The notes: generated by a model not told the origin, from the letters alone. Positions 9,096-18,285 are shown, counted from the first letter of the stretch. The stretch: 64,000 nt of DNA from Rudaea sp. 3F27F6 (GCF_005503555.1 NZ_SCNG01000001.1:1488001-1552000); one strand, 5' to 3'. Numbers and translations are program-made.

Positions 9096-9556
9096 ATGGG
9101 CCGTCGAGCGCCCATTCGGCGGTCGCGAGCGCCCCTCGTTTGCCTCGATCCGGTCGATACGAATCCATGCAGTTTTTCAACTTGCCGGCATCGGACAGGT
9201 ATGGCTGTGCGCTTTCGCCGGCAAAGCTCCGATCGAGACTGCCGATGTTGTTGCGGATACCGGAGACGCATGTCGTCTCAACGCGAAGCGCACGCTGTGC
9301 TGAAGCAGCACGATCCAAACGGATCGCGATTGACGGATTCGCCTCAACGGCCTCGGCGTCGCACTGCAGCAGCCCTTTCGTGTCGGCGCCGGATAGATGC
9401 GCACGGCGAGCAGAAAACGCCACGCTCCGTCTCGTTTTCGCGGCGGCGGACTCCGGCCAGGAAATTTCCCCTACTCGGTCCGCGCCGTATGTCGAACTCT
9501 GCGACATTCCCGGCCCCCTTCGTTGCGAGTGCATAGATAGTATCACTAACAATTGT

Positions 9557-9572
9557 TGTGATGCAAGTCACA
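9557..9572. promoter_or_regulatory. Consensus CRP/Clp-family binding site
   Basis: TGTGA-N6-TCACA is an exact match to the CRP consensus, which the Xanthomonas homologue Clp also recognises. Its centre is about 66 bp before the ATG of the XRE regulator at 9631, in a locally AT-rich stretch. Binding itself is inferred. Confidence 0.65.
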
Positions 9573-9630
9573 CGAACAACGACTGCGGAACAAAGCGTCT
9601 ATATAGCCTTCGCATGAAGGTGCGAAGGGA

Positions 9631-10017
9631 ATGAGCAAGCTCTATCAGCGCGTGCGGGAAGCCAGGAAGCTGGTCGACCTTTCGCAGGAAGAGCTTGCCG
9701 GCGAACTCGAAGTCAGCCGCAGCGCGGTCGCGCAATGGGAGATGACGCGCGGCACTGCGCCGAGCGTGGAAAACCTTATCGCCCTGGCCCGCCGCAGCGG
9801 GATGGCGTTCGAATATCTGACGACGGGACGCGGGCCGAAGGTGCAGGGCGCGCCCATCCTCGCCGTCGCCGAGGAACCGGCGGACTATCCTGGCCTGTCG
9901 CGGCAGCAGCAGCGCCTGCTCAGCCTGTTCGATTCGCTCTCGACGAAACAGCGCAGCGGCCTGCTCGATTTTCTCGAGGCCCTGGCGTCAGGCGCCGTAC
10001 GTCAGCCGAAGATCTGA
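9631..10017 (+). CDS. XRE-family HTH transcriptional regulator
   Basis: A 128-residue protein with an N-terminal helix-turn-helix of the lambda Cro/C1 type: residues 5-60 carry the signature SQEELAGELEVSRSAVAQWE and SVENLIALARRSGMAFEYL. The C-terminal part (about 90-120) is helical and may dimerise. The ribosome site GAAGGGA lies just before the ATG. Nothing nearby identifies a target. A consensus CRP/Clp site upstream suggests control by carbon status or a Clp homologue. It is a single gene, closed by the hairpin at 10025. Confidence 0.88.
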   Translation: MSKLYQRVREARKLVDLSQEELAGELEVSRSAVAQWEMTRGTAPSVENLIALARRSGMAFEYLTTGRGPKVQGAPILAVAEEPADYPGLSRQQQRLLSLFDSLSTKQRSGLLDFLEALASGAVRQPKI

Positions 10018-10024
10018 GCGGCAA

Positions 10025-10052
10025 AAAAAGACCGGGAGATCCCGGTCTTTTT
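10025..10052. terminator. Bidirectional rho-independent terminator
   Basis: A perfect 13-bp inverted repeat (AAAAAGACCGGGA with TCCCGGTCTTTTT) around a 2-base centre. It has T runs on both strands and lies between the convergent XRE and prc genes. Confidence 0.9.
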
Positions 10053-10134
10053 CAGTTCTCAAGCGTACTTCACATTGCCTCGCCATGCGGACCGGTTGCC
10101 TCGACGGCGAGCCGGGCGCGTGGCGTAGCGCGAA

Positions 10135-12459
10135 TCAGTTGACCGCATCTTTGCTCGGCGCCGTCGCACCGCGCGGCAATACTTGCGCGGCGAGCTTGGT
10201 GTCGGCGCGCAGCAAGTCGACTTCGTCGGCGACGATATGCGCGGCCTCGTTGAGGACGACGTCCTTCAGTGCCTTGCGCCGCTTTTCCTCGGCGAGGTCG
10301 GACTTGAGGCTGCGTTCGTCGGCCTGCAGGCCGTCGTCCTGATTCGAGTTGTCGCCACCGCGCCTGACCGTTTTCGCGGCATTCGTCGAGCCGATCTTCG
10401 CCGACTGATTGACGCCGTCCGGATCGTCCGCCGCCTTGCGGTCATCGGCATTGGCGACCGGCTTTGCGCCCGCGGCAGCGGGCTTGCCGGCCGGTGTCGC
10501 CGCATCGGCGAATTGATCGGGATGGCGCTCACGGCGCTTGGCTTCCTGCTCGTCGCGCTCCTTGCGCCGCGCTGCTTCGTTGAGCGAGATGGTCTTGTCC
10601 TCGCGCAGCTTGCGCACGTCGCTCACGTCGGCCTGATAGGCGAGCCACTCTTTGTCGCTCTCGGCGCGCTTGTCATGGCGCGCGGCGAGCAGCGGCGCGA
10701 GCGACTTGAGGTCACCGGCCGGCGCGTAGTCGGCCGCCGGGATCGACGTCCACGGCAGCGCATTGTCGAAGGACTGTTCGCCGTTCTGGGCGAAGTCGCC
10801 CGTGACCGGGAACTTGATGTCGGGGGTAACGCCGCGCAGCTGGGTCGATCCGCCGTTGATGCGGAAGAACTGCTGGATAGTCATCTTGAGCTCGCCGTAG
10901 ATCGGCTTCTCGTTGCCGTAGAGCTGGTCGAGATCGTAGAGACTCTGCACCGTGCCCTTGCCGAACGTCGGCTCGCCGAGAATCATGCCGCGGCCGTAGT
11001 CCTGGATCGCGGCGGCGAAGATTTCCGACGCCGACGCCGAGTTGCGATTGACCAGCACTGCGAGCGGGCCCGACCAGACCATGCCGCCGCGACGGTCTTC
11101 GTGCTCGTCGATGCGGCCGTTTGCGCTGCGCACCTGCACGACCGGGCCCTTGTCGATGAACAGGCCGGTCAGGCCGGTCGCTTCGTCGAGCGAACCGCCG
11201 CCGTTGTTGCGCAGGTCGATCAGCACGCCTTCGACGTTCTGCTTCTTCAGATCGGCGATCAGGTTGGCAACGTCGCGCGTGGCGCTCTTGTAGTTCGAGT
11301 CGCCGCGGCGGCGCGCTTCGAAGTCCTGGTAGAAGGTCGGCAGGGTGATCACGCCGATCTTGTGCGAGACCTCGCCGTCCTTGGTCTCGATGACCGAACT
11401 CTTCGCCGCCTGTTCCTCGACCGCTACCTTCTTGCGCACGAGCGCGATCGTGACGTGCTTGCCGTCGGGGCCCGTGTCGGCGGGCAGAATTTCCAGGCGC
11501 ACCGTGGTGTCCTTGGCGCCGCGGATCTTCTCGACGACGTCGTCCAGACGCCAGCCAATCACGTCGGTGACCGGACCGTGATCGCCCTGGCCGACGCCGA
11601 CGATGCGGTCGCCGACCTTGACCTTGCCCGACAACGCGGCCGGGCCGCCCGGCACGACTTCGCGGATCGCGGTGTAGTCGTCGTCGCGCTGCAGCACCGC
11701 GCCGATGCCTTCGAGCGAGAGCTTCATCTGGATTTCGAAGTTCTCGGCCTGGCGCGGGCTCAGATAATTGGTGTGCGGCTCGATCGTCATCGCATACGCG
11801 TTGAGGAACAGCGAGAACGCATCCTCGCCCGTCAGCTGGCGCATGCGCTCGGTATAGTTCGCGTAGCGCTTATCGAGCATCTCGCGGATCTTCATCTCGT
11901 CTTTGCCAGCGAGTTTCAGGCGCAACCAGTCGTTCTTCGCGCGCTTGCGCCAGAGGTCGTTGACCTCAGCTTCGGTCGCGACCCACGGCGCCTTCTCGCG
12001 CTGGTACTGGTAGCTTTCTTCCTTGGTGAAGTCGAAGCCCTTCTTCAGCTCGGCGCGCACGAACGCGGTGCGCTCGGCGAGGCGCTGGACGTAGAGGTTG
12101 AAGATCGCGAACGGGGCCGAGAGATCCTTGTCGCGGATCGCATCACCGAGCTTGTCGCGCATCGGCATGAAGCGGTCGATGTCGGCCTGCGTGAACAGCA
12201 TGCGATCGGGATCGAGCTGGTCGAGATAGCGGTCGAACACCTGCTGCGACATCTTCGTGTCGAAGGCTTCAGGCTTGTAGTGCATGCGCGAAAGAATGCG
12301 CATCGCCATCTGCGCGGCATCGGCCTGGTCGGCCGTCGGTTTGAGCGCGATCGACGTCGCGACGTCGCCGGCGGGCTTGGCGAAAACCGTCGCCGCAGCG
12401 AGCGCCGCGGCCAGAATGGTCGGCGCGATCCAAAGGGCCTTGCGATTACGCACTAACAT
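10135..12459 (-). CDS. prc: Carboxy-terminal (tail-specific) protease Prc/Tsp
   Basis: A 774-residue protein of the Prc/Tsp type (S41). An N-terminal hydrophobic segment (about 8-27) exports it to the periplasm, where the family trims or degrades proteins from their C-termini, including PBP3 and murein hydrolases in E. coli. Order: N-terminal helical domain, PDZ near 245-330 (GIGAVLQRDD...VKVGDRIVGV), protease core 365-530, C-terminal domain of about 200 residues. By comparison with E. coli Tsp the catalytic residues are Ser476 (in SASASEI), Asp487 and Lys501 (in TFGKGTVQ). The C-terminal tail is charged and of low complexity. It stands next to the cell-wall cluster, which fits its known substrates. 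Confidence 0.95.
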   Translation of the reverse strand: MLVRNRKALWIAPTILAAALAAATVFAKPAGDVATSIALKPTADQADAAQMAMRILSRMHYKPEAFDTKMSQQVFDRYLDQLDPDRMLFTQADIDRFMPMRDKLGDAIRDKDLSAPFAIFNLYVQRLAERTAFVRAELKKGFDFTKEESYQYQREKAPWVATEAEVNDLWRKRAKNDWLRLKLAGKDEMKIREMLDKRYANYTERMRQLTGEDAFSLFLNAYAMTIEPHTNYLSPRQAENFEIQMKLSLEGIGAVLQRDDDYTAIREVVPGGPAALSGKVKVGDRIVGVGQGDHGPVTDVIGWRLDDVVEKIRGAKDTTVRLEILPADTGPDGKHVTIALVRKKVAVEEQAAKSSVIETKDGEVSHKIGVITLPTFYQDFEARRRGDSNYKSATRDVANLIADLKKQNVEGVLIDLRNNGGGSLDEATGLTGLFIDKGPVVQVRSANGRIDEHEDRRGGMVWSGPLAVLVNRNSASASEIFAAAIQDYGRGMILGEPTFGKGTVQSLYDLDQLYGNEKPIYGELKMTIQQFFRINGGSTQLRGVTPDIKFPVTGDFAQNGEQSFDNALPWTSIPAADYAPAGDLKSLAPLLAARHDKRAESDKEWLAYQADVSDVRKLREDKTISLNEAARRKERDEQEAKRRERHPDQFADAATPAGKPAAAGAKPVANADDRKAADDPDGVNQSAKIGSTNAAKTVRRGGDNSNQDDGLQADERSLKSDLAEEKRRKALKDVVLNEAAHIVADEVDLLRADTKLAAQVLPRGATAPSKDAVN

Positions 12460-12618
12460 TTCTACCGATCTCCGAAAGCGTTGCGTTTGCGTCCATCCGT
12501 GCGCGCGGGATCACGAAGCGGTCATCCATGGCCGCACTTTGGTTTGTTGCTGCGTTCGTCCTCGAACGCGAAGATCACGAAGCGGCCGTCCCTCGCCGCC
12601 ATTTTCAATTCTTTCGCT

Positions 12619-13644
12619 TCAAGCCACTTCTTCGACGAATCCTGCCGCATGTGCCATCTGGTCGGCGTGGTACGACGAGCGTACTAGCGGACCCGAAGCG
12701 ACATGCTCGAAGCCGAGCTTGTGGCCGTATTCGGCCAGGGCGTCGAACTCCGCCGGCGTCCAGTAGCGCAGCACGGGATGATGATGCGGGGTCGGCTGCA
12801 GGTACTGGCCGATCGTCACCATATCGACATCGTGCGCGCGCAGATCGTTCAACGCGCCGTGCACCTGCGCTTCCGTTTCGCCGAGGCCGAGCATGATGCC
12901 CGACTTCGTCGGCACATCCGGATGCTGCGCCTTAAAGCGTTTAAGCAGGCTTAACGACCAGTCGTAGTCGGCGCCGGGGCGCACGTTCGGATACAGCTCG
13001 CGCACCGTTTCGAGGTTGTGGTTGAACACGTCGGGCGGCATGTCCTTGAACACTTCGAGCGCGCGCTCCATGCGGCCCTTGCCGCGGAAATCGGGGGTGA
13101 GGATTTCGAGCTTGATGGTCGGATTGAGCGCGCGCACCTCGCGGATGCAGTCGGCGAAATGCTGGGCGCCGCCGTCGCGCAGATCGTCGCGATCGACCGA
13201 GGTGACGACGACATAGCGCAGGCCCATATCGCGGATCGTCTCGGCGAGATGGCGCGGCTCTTCGGCATCGGGCGGCTTCGGCCGGCCGTGGGCGACGTCG
13301 CAGAACGAGCAGCGGCGCGTGCAGACTTCGCCGAGGATCATGAAGGTCGCGGTGCCCTTGCCGAAACATTCATGGATGTTCGGGCACGAGGCTTCTTCGC
13401 AGACCGTGACGAGGCGGTTCGCGCGCAATTTCGACTTGAGCTTGGCCACGGCGTTGCCGGGCGGGATGCGTACGCGGATCCAGTCGGGCTTGCGCAGCAC
13501 CGGCGCACCCGAGTCGAAACCGGCGCGATTGCGCGCAATCTTGTTTTCGCCGAGCAGTTTCTCGCCGGTGCGGATCGGTGCGGCGTTCGCGACGACCGCG
13601 TCGTTCACCAGGGCAATCGGAATGGTCTTATCGAGGGAATTCAT
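12619..13644 (-). CDS. lipA: Lipoyl synthase
   Basis: A 341-residue radical-SAM enzyme that inserts two sulfurs into protein-bound octanoyl groups. Both cluster motifs are present: the auxiliary cluster [12 protein letters not shown] (about 82-93) and the radical-SAM CTRRCSFC (about 108-115). The C-terminal RSSYHA motif is also there. The start overlaps the lipB stop in an ATGA junction (13641-13644), so octanoyltransferase and synthase are coupled. It is the last gene of the wall/lipoylation cluster; the 159 bp beyond its stop hold only a short direct repeat (GATCACGAAGCGG at 12509 and 12573). Confidence 0.98.
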   Translation of the reverse strand: MNSLDKTIPIALVNDAVVANAAPIRTGEKLLGENKIARNRAGFDSGAPVLRKPDWIRVRIPPGNAVAKLKSKLRANRLVTVCEEASCPNIHECFGKGTATFMILGEVCTRRCSFCDVAHGRPKPPDAEEPRHLAETIRDMGLRYVVVTSVDRDDLRDGGAQHFADCIREVRALNPTIKLEILTPDFRGKGRMERALEVFKDMPPDVFNHNLETVRELYPNVRPGADYDWSLSLLKRFKAQHPDVPTKSGIMLGLGETEAQVHGALNDLRAHDVDMVTIGQYLQPTPHHHPVLRYWTPAEFDALAEYGHKLGFEHVASGPLVRSSYHADQMAHAAGFVEEVA

Positions 13645-14315
13645 GCGTGCACGCTAACATCCACGGAGGGGGCCGCGCCAGCACCGGAGGTCACGGGCGG
13701 CGGCGCAATCTGAACGGTCAGGCCGAGCTGCAGGGCCAATTGGGCGACGAGTTCGGCTTCCACGTCGGCCAGCGCGGACGGGCCGCCGAGGTCCATGAGC
13801 TGGGTCACGGCGAGTCCTTCGTAACCGCAGGGATTGATGCGATGGAACGGTTCCAGGTCCATGTTCACGTTGAACGCGAGGCCGTGGAAGGTACAGCCGC
13901 GGCGCACGCGCAAGCCGAGCGCGGCGACCTTGGCGCCGGCGACGTAGACGCCCGGGGCGCCGAGTTTTCGTGCGGCCTCGATATTCCAGGTCGCCAGCGT
14001 GTCGATGATCGCCTGCTCGATGCGGTTGACCAGCTCGCGGATGCCGAGCTTGAGCCGGCGCAGGTCGATCAGCGGGTAGGCGACGATCTGGCCGGGGCCG
14101 TGGTAGGTCACCTGGCCGCCGCGGTCGACCGGCACGACCGGAATCTCCCCCGGCATGAGCACGTGTTCCCATTTGCCGGCCTGGCCGAGCGTGAACACGG
14201 GCGGATGCTCGACCAGCCAGAGTTCGTCGGTCGTTTCCGCGCTGCGCGTGTCGGTGAACGCCTGCATCGCGCGCCAGACCGGTTCGTACGGCGAAAGGCC
14301 GGGGAAGCGACGCAC
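13641..14315 (-). CDS. lipB: Octanoyltransferase LipB
   Basis: Transfers octanoyl from acyl carrier protein to lipoate-dependent enzymes. Landmarks: [19 protein letters not shown], the catalytic Lys in [15 protein letters not shown], the FNV-MDL block and the catalytic Cys in [10 protein letters not shown] chose GTG 14315 (224 residues, reading [13 protein letters not shown]), because the family begins there. A longer frame up to 14423 would translate an intergenic repeat (14320-14485) into an unrelated N-terminus. It lies downstream of ybeD and is coupled to lipA. Confidence 0.95.
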   Translation of the reverse strand: MRRFPGLSPYEPVWRAMQAFTDTRSAETTDELWLVEHPPVFTLGQAGKWEHVLMPGEIPVVPVDRGGQVTYHGPGQIVAYPLIDLRRLKLGIRELVNRIEQAIIDTLATWNIEAARKLGAPGVYVAGAKVAALGLRVRRGCTFHGLAFNVNMDLEPFHRINPCGYEGLAVTQLMDLGGPSALADVEAELVAQLALQLGLTVQIAPPPVTSGAGAAPSVDVSVHA

Positions 14316-14319
14316 CAGA

Positions 14320-14485
14320 AGCCGGGATTCGGGATTGGAGATTCGGGATTCGGGAAGAGCGGACACAGCCGGGCCTGCAATCGGTTCGGAATTTCTAGAT
14401 GCCGGTGATAGCGCGAATATCAAGCGCGCGGGCAGGCGCGCCTTGCTTTCGACGTATCCCGAATCTCCAATCCCGAATCCCGGCT
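14320..14485. mobile_element. 166-bp repeat element with perfect 29-bp terminal inverted repeats
   Basis: The left end 14320-14348 and right end 14457-14485 are exact reverse complements over 29 bases and are built from GGGATTCGGGATT-type units. The interior has no gene. The element lies between ybeD and lipB and stops 4 bp before the proposed lipB start. It resembles small non-autonomous (MITE- or REP-like) elements; related, more degenerate copies occur at 23787-23897 and as a tandem array at 29858. Confidence 0.7.
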
Positions 14486-14486
14486 C

Positions 14487-14792
14487 TCAAAGCGTCCACT
14501 TCACCGCCGCATCCTCGCGCAGGGCCGCATGCGCCGCCTCGTACATCTCACGCGAAGGACAGGTGAAGGTGACGCTGACCGAGACGAAGTTGCCGTTGCT
14601 CGACGGCCGCACGCGCTCGGAGCCGTCGAGCACGGCCAGGCCGAGGCCGGCGATCAGCGCGGGCACGCGCTGCTCGAGACCCGCATTGGCGTGGCCGACC
14701 GCGGTGATCTCGAACGCGCCGGGGAACTGGAAGCCCTGGCCGGGATTCTCCGCGTGGATTTTCTCGAGTTCGTGCGGGTCGAATTTCTTCAT
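14487..14792 (-). CDS. ybeD: DUF493/YbeD family protein
   Basis: A 101-residue protein with the ferredoxin-like fold pattern of the YbeD family (FQFPGAFEITAVGH near residue 22, SNGNFVSVSVTFTCPSREMYE near residue 67). YbeD lies between dacA and lipB in many gammaproteobacteria, as here, and is suspected to act in lipoylation; no activity is established. The ATG at 14792 overlaps the dacC stop; a GTG three bases earlier is an equal alternative. Confidence 0.92.
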   Translation of the reverse strand: MKKFDPHELEKIHAENPGQGFQFPGAFEITAVGHANAGLEQRVPALIAGLGLAVLDGSERVRPSSNGNFVSVSVTFTCPSREMYEAAHAALREDAAVKWTL

Positions 14793-16174
14793 CACTTGAT
14801 CGGGGCAGGTTGGGGATTACCGACCGTCGCCGTGCCGACCGGCGCGGTTTCCGTGGTCGGCGCGCTCTTGAAGAACAGCACGATGCCGTCGATGAAACGG
14901 CGCCAGAAGCCACCTTCGGGCTGCTCTTCTAGCACGACGAGCGGGCGTTCGACGAGGACCTTGTCGTCGAGCTTCACGCGCACCGTGCCGACCTGCTGGC
15001 CCTTGGTGTACGGCGCGATCAGGCGGCTCGGCATGTCCATCGTCGGCTTAAGATCCTTGTAGCGTCCGCGCGGCAGGGTGATCAGCATGTCCTCGGCGAG
15101 ACCGAGCGCCGCGCTGTCGTTGGCCCCGCGCCATAGCGCCGGCGACGCCAAAGCCTTGTTTCCGTCGAACAGCTTGTGCGTCTCGAAGAAGCGGAAGCCG
15201 TAGTTGAGCACGGTCTGGTTGGCGTCGGCGCGCTCTTTCTCGCTGCCCGTGCCCATGACCACCGCGATCAGGCGCTGGTCGCCGCGCTTGGCCGAGGTGG
15301 CGAGGCAGAAGCCCGCGTCCTTAGTGTGGCCGGTCTTGATTCCGTCGACCGTCGAATCGCGCCACAGCAGCGAATTGCGGTTGTGCTGGGTGATCCCGTT
15401 CCACTCGAATTCCTTGATCGAGTAGATCTTGTATTCCTCGGGATAGTTGTGGATCAGCGCGCGCGAAAGTAGCGCAATGTCGCGCGCCGTCGTGTACTCG
15501 TCGGGCGACGGCAGGCCGGTCGGATTGACGTAGTGCGTACCGGTCATGCCGAGCTGCTGCGCGTACTGGTTCATCAGCGCGGCGAAGGTCTGCTCGGAGC
15601 CGGCGACGTGCTCGGCCAGCGCGATCGCCGCATCGTTGCCCGACTGGATGATCATGCCGTAGAGCAGGTCCTTGAGCGGCACCTTGGAATTGAGCTTGAG
15701 GAAGCTGGTCGAGCCGTCCGTGCTCGCACCGCCGCCGCGCCAAGCGTTCTCGCTGATGTAGACCTCGTCGTCCATCTTCACCTTGCCCGCGGCGAGCTGG
15801 GCGGAAACGACATAGGACGTCATCACCTTGGTGATCGAGGCCGGCTCGACGCGCGTGTCGATATTGTCGCCGGCAAGAACCTGGCCGCTGGTGAAGTCCA
15901 TCAGCACCCAGCTCTTCGCATTGAGCTGCGGCTGCGGCGGCACCGGCACGTTGAGCGCATTCGCGCCCGGCATCGGCGTGGCGGGCTGCACGGGCAGCGC
16001 TTCGGCGGCAGCTGCGTCTTCGGACTTCTGCTGCTCGGCGCTTTTCTGCTCCTGCTTCTGCTGCGCCTGCTGGCGCCGGTGCTTGACCGCACCCGCCTCC
16101 GGCGCCGCAACGATCAGGGCGGCGGCGGTAAAAATACACAATGCAGCTTTTTGTACGAATTGCAGATTCTTCAT
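14792..16174 (-). CDS. dacC: D-alanyl-D-alanine carboxypeptidase (PBP5/6 family)
   Basis: A 460-residue class C low-mass penicillin-binding protein that trims the terminal D-Ala from peptidoglycan pentapeptides. A signal peptide covers about 1-29. The catalytic motifs are SITK (Ser113, Lys116), SGN (about 176) and KTGHT (about 285). A PBP5-type C-terminal beta domain follows, with a terminal hydrophobic segment. Unusual is a Gln/Ala/Glu- and Pro-rich linker of about 50 residues (33-85) between the signal peptide and the enzyme domain, which PBP5 lacks. It precedes ybeD and lies 120 bp after rlpA. Whether it matches DacA or DacC of E. coli cannot be decided. Confidence 0.93.
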   Translation of the reverse strand: MKNLQFVQKAALCIFTAAALIVAAPEAGAVKHRRQQAQQKQEQKSAEQQKSEDAAAAEALPVQPATPMPGANALNVPVPPQPQLNAKSWVLMDFTSGQVLAGDNIDTRVEPASITKVMTSYVVSAQLAAGKVKMDDEVYISENAWRGGGASTDGSTSFLKLNSKVPLKDLLYGMIIQSGNDAAIALAEHVAGSEQTFAALMNQYAQQLGMTGTHYVNPTGLPSPDEYTTARDIALLSRALIHNYPEEYKIYSIKEFEWNGITQHNRNSLLWRDSTVDGIKTGHTKDAGFCLATSAKRGDQRLIAVVMGTGSEKERADANQTVLNYGFRFFETHKLFDGNKALASPALWRGANDSAALGLAEDMLITLPRGRYKDLKPTMDMPSRLIAPYTKGQQVGTVRVKLDDKVLVERPLVVLEEQPEGGFWRRFIDGIVLFFKSAPTTETAPVGTATVGNPQPAPIK

Positions 16175-16294
16175 TTCTCGAAATATTCCATTCTGGCTGG
16201 CCCCGCGCGCGGTTGCGGGGGCGAGGCACGAGCAAAACCCGCTCCGGACCAGCGAATTTTACACGTCAAGGCTGAACACGACGACTTTCGCGCT

Positions 16295-17269
16295 TCAGTC
16301 GTCGATCGCCACGCGCGGCTCGCCGAGGCCGAGCGCACGCACTTTCGGGGTCAGCGCGTCGGCCTCGTCGACATCGCGCAGCGGCCCGATACGCACGCGC
16401 CGCACCGCGCGACCGTTCGAGGTGCCCTCGACCACGCGCACCGCGCCGAGTTGCGCATTGCGCACGGTCGTCGCGGCGCGCTCAGCGTTGGTCTGGTCCG
16501 AATACGCGCCGACCTGGAGATATAGCGCGGGTTTGTGGATTTTTTCGGGCGGCGCGGCGGAGGCGACGCGCGGCTCGGGCCGCCCCGGCGGCGCGCTGGC
16601 CGCAGGCGGGACCGGCGCAGGCGCCGCGGCGCGTGCAGGCGCACGCGCGATCGGATCGCGATCGGGATGATCCGGATCGATCGCACGCACTTCGACGAGA
16701 CCCGTGCCCTTCTGCCAGATGCCGAGCTTGAGCGCGGCGACGTAGGACAGGTCGATGACGCGGTTCTCGGCGAACGGTCCGCGGTCGTTGACGCGCACGA
16801 TCACGCTCGCGCCGTTGTCGAGATTGGTCACGCGCGCGTAGCTCGGCAGCGGCAGAGTCTTGTGCGCGGCACTGAACGCGTACATGTCGTACTTCTCGAA
16901 GTTCGACGTGGTGTAGCCGTGGAACTTGTTGCCGTACCACGAGGCGATGCCGCGCTCGACGTAGCCCGACGCACTCGGCAGCACGGAATAGGTCTTGCCG
17001 AGCACTTCGTAGGGCGATTTGTTGCCGTAGACCGAGCGCGCCTCGGCCTTCGGTACGGGCTCGGGAATCTTGCTGAGATCGGGCGGCGGACCGCCGGGAC
17101 CGGAATCGCTGTCCTGAGCGTAGCGCTTCGATTGTGGACGCGACACGTCGTCCGAGCTAGATGATGCCGATCCGCGCTTCACCGGCTTGTGCCCGCCGCA
17201 ACCCGCCAACAGCAGCAACGCGGCCGCGGCTCCCGCGCGCAGCAGCATGGCGGCCTCGCCTCGCTTCAT
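16295..17269 (-). CDS. rlpA: Septal ring lytic transglycosylase RlpA, lipoprotein
   Basis: A 324-residue lipoprotein: lipobox LLAGC puts the acylated Cys at residue 24. The double-psi beta-barrel domain (about 105-195) carries RGIASWYGNKFHG and RVNDRGPF, the conserved RlpA blocks; in Pseudomonas this domain cleaves denuded glycan strands at the septum. A Pro/Ala-rich linker leads to a SPOR domain (about 245-324) that binds such glycans. Its ATG overlaps the mltB stop (ATGA, 17266-17269), so the two lytic enzymes are coupled. Confidence 0.95.
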   Translation of the reverse strand: MKRGEAAMLLRAGAAAALLLLAGCGGHKPVKRGSASSSSDDVSRPQSKRYAQDSDSGPGGPPPDLSKIPEPVPKAEARSVYGNKSPYEVLGKTYSVLPSASGYVERGIASWYGNKFHGYTTSNFEKYDMYAFSAAHKTLPLPSYARVTNLDNGASVIVRVNDRGPFAENRVIDLSYVAALKLGIWQKGTGLVEVRAIDPDHPDRDPIARAPARAAAPAPVPPAASAPPGRPEPRVASAAPPEKIHKPALYLQVGAYSDQTNAERAATTVRNAQLGAVRVVEGTSNGRAVRRVRIGPLRDVDEADALTPKVRALGLGEPRVAIDD

Positions 17270-18285
17270 TTGGCCGCGGGCTTGCCGCCGACCTGGGCGG
17301 CGATTTCCTGGCTGAGCTGATAGACCGCAAGGCTGTACAGCGGGCTGCGGTTGTAGCGCGAGATCGCGTAGAAGTTCTGGAACGTGATCCAGACTTCAGG
17401 GCCGTCTTCGCCTTCGAGCTTGATCAGCGTCGCCGGCGTGTCCTTGCCCGCGTCGGTCTTCCCGGCAGGCGTATAGCCCCACTCGGCGAGTTGCTGCACG
17501 GTGTAGACCGGCTTGAGATTCTCCGGCGTCACCGCGCGCGCGTTGGCGCTGACCTTGGCACGCACCGCAACCGGGCCGCCGGTCTGCCAGCCGTTGCCGA
17601 CGAAATAGTTGGCGATGCTCGCGACAATGTCGGGCAGCGAATTCCACAGATCGATCTTGCCGTCGCCGTCCTCGTCGCGCGCGAACTTGGCGATCGACGA
17701 GGGCATGAACTGGCCCCAGCCCATCGCGCCAGCGTACGAACCCATCAGGCTTTCGATCGGATACGGAAAAGTCGTCCCGTGCAGCAGGAACAGTTGGCGC
17801 AGCTCACCGCGGAAAAAATCGGCGCGCGGCGGATAGTAGAAACCGAGCGTGGTCAGCGCATCGAGCACGCGATAGCGCGTCGGCGTGCGTCCGTAGTTCG
17901 TCTCCACGCCGATAATCGCGACGAGAATCGGCGCGGGAACGCCGAATTCCTTCTCGACGCGATCGAACAGGCTGCGGTTGGCGCGGTAGAACGCCACGCC
18001 GCCGTCGATGCGCGCATCGGTCAAAAAGATCGGCCGGTACTCGCGCCATGATTTCGACTCGGCCGGACGCGAGATCGCATCGATGATCGACTGCTGATAG
18101 CGCGCCTTCGCGAGCGTGGCGAGGATGTCGGCTTCGGACAGATCGGTATCGCGCGCGAGATCGGCTGCGAACTGCTTCTGCGCTGCGGTGACCTGTGCAG
18201 GCGTAGGCGGATCGTAGGCACGCGCATGCGCGGCCAACGAAGCGAACGCGAGGCAGGCGCACCAGAAAACTACGCGAAAAGTCAT
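17266..18285 (-). CDS. mltB: Membrane-bound lytic murein transglycosylase B
   Basis: A 339-residue protein from the ATG at 18285, which begins a clear signal peptide (FRVVFWCACLAFASLAAHA). A longer open frame to 18486 was rejected because its extra N-terminus is Arg-rich and lacks family character. The GH103 domain shows the catalytic Glu in IIGVETNYGR, MGWGQFMPSSIAKFA and NSLPDIVASIANYF. The enzyme cleaves the glycan strand to 1,6-anhydromuramic ends. No convincing lipobox is present, so it may be soluble in the periplasm. Confidence 0.93.
   Translation of the reverse strand: MTFRVVFWCACLAFASLAAHARAYDPPTPAQVTAAQKQFAADLARDTDLSEADILATLAKARYQQSIIDAISRPAESKSWREYRPIFLTDARIDGGVAFYRANRSLFDRVEKEFGVPAPILVAIIGVETNYGRTPTRYRVLDALTTLGFYYPPRADFFRGELRQLFLLHGTTFPYPIESLMGSYAGAMGWGQFMPSSIAKFARDEDGDGKIDLWNSLPDIVASIANYFVGNGWQTGGPVAVRAKVSANARAVTPENLKPVYTVQQLAEWGYTPAGKTDAGKDTPATLIKLEGEDGPEVWITFQNFYAISRYNRSPLYSLAVYQLSQEIAAQVGGKPAAK

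Larger units (their letters stand above)
8851..9630. other. 780-bp stretch with no confident gene
   Basis: Two overlapping open frames of about 180 codons exist on opposite strands (9013-9552 minus; 9092-9634 plus), but neither protein shows a known motif, signal peptide or regular hydrophobic pattern. The stretch holds a 10-bp inverted repeat (9069-9095) and, at its right end, the promoter region of the XRE regulator with a CRP-type site. It may be a decayed gene or a regulatory region. Confidence 0.5.

Noticed and set aside
10183-12456. Long plus-strand open frame across prc
   Set aside because: Mirror frame of prc, with no recognisable domain; Prc has all catalytic residues.
13641-14423. 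Longer LipB starting at 14423
   Set aside because: The extra residues are encoded by the inverted-repeat element and do not resemble LipB; GTG 14315 fits the family.
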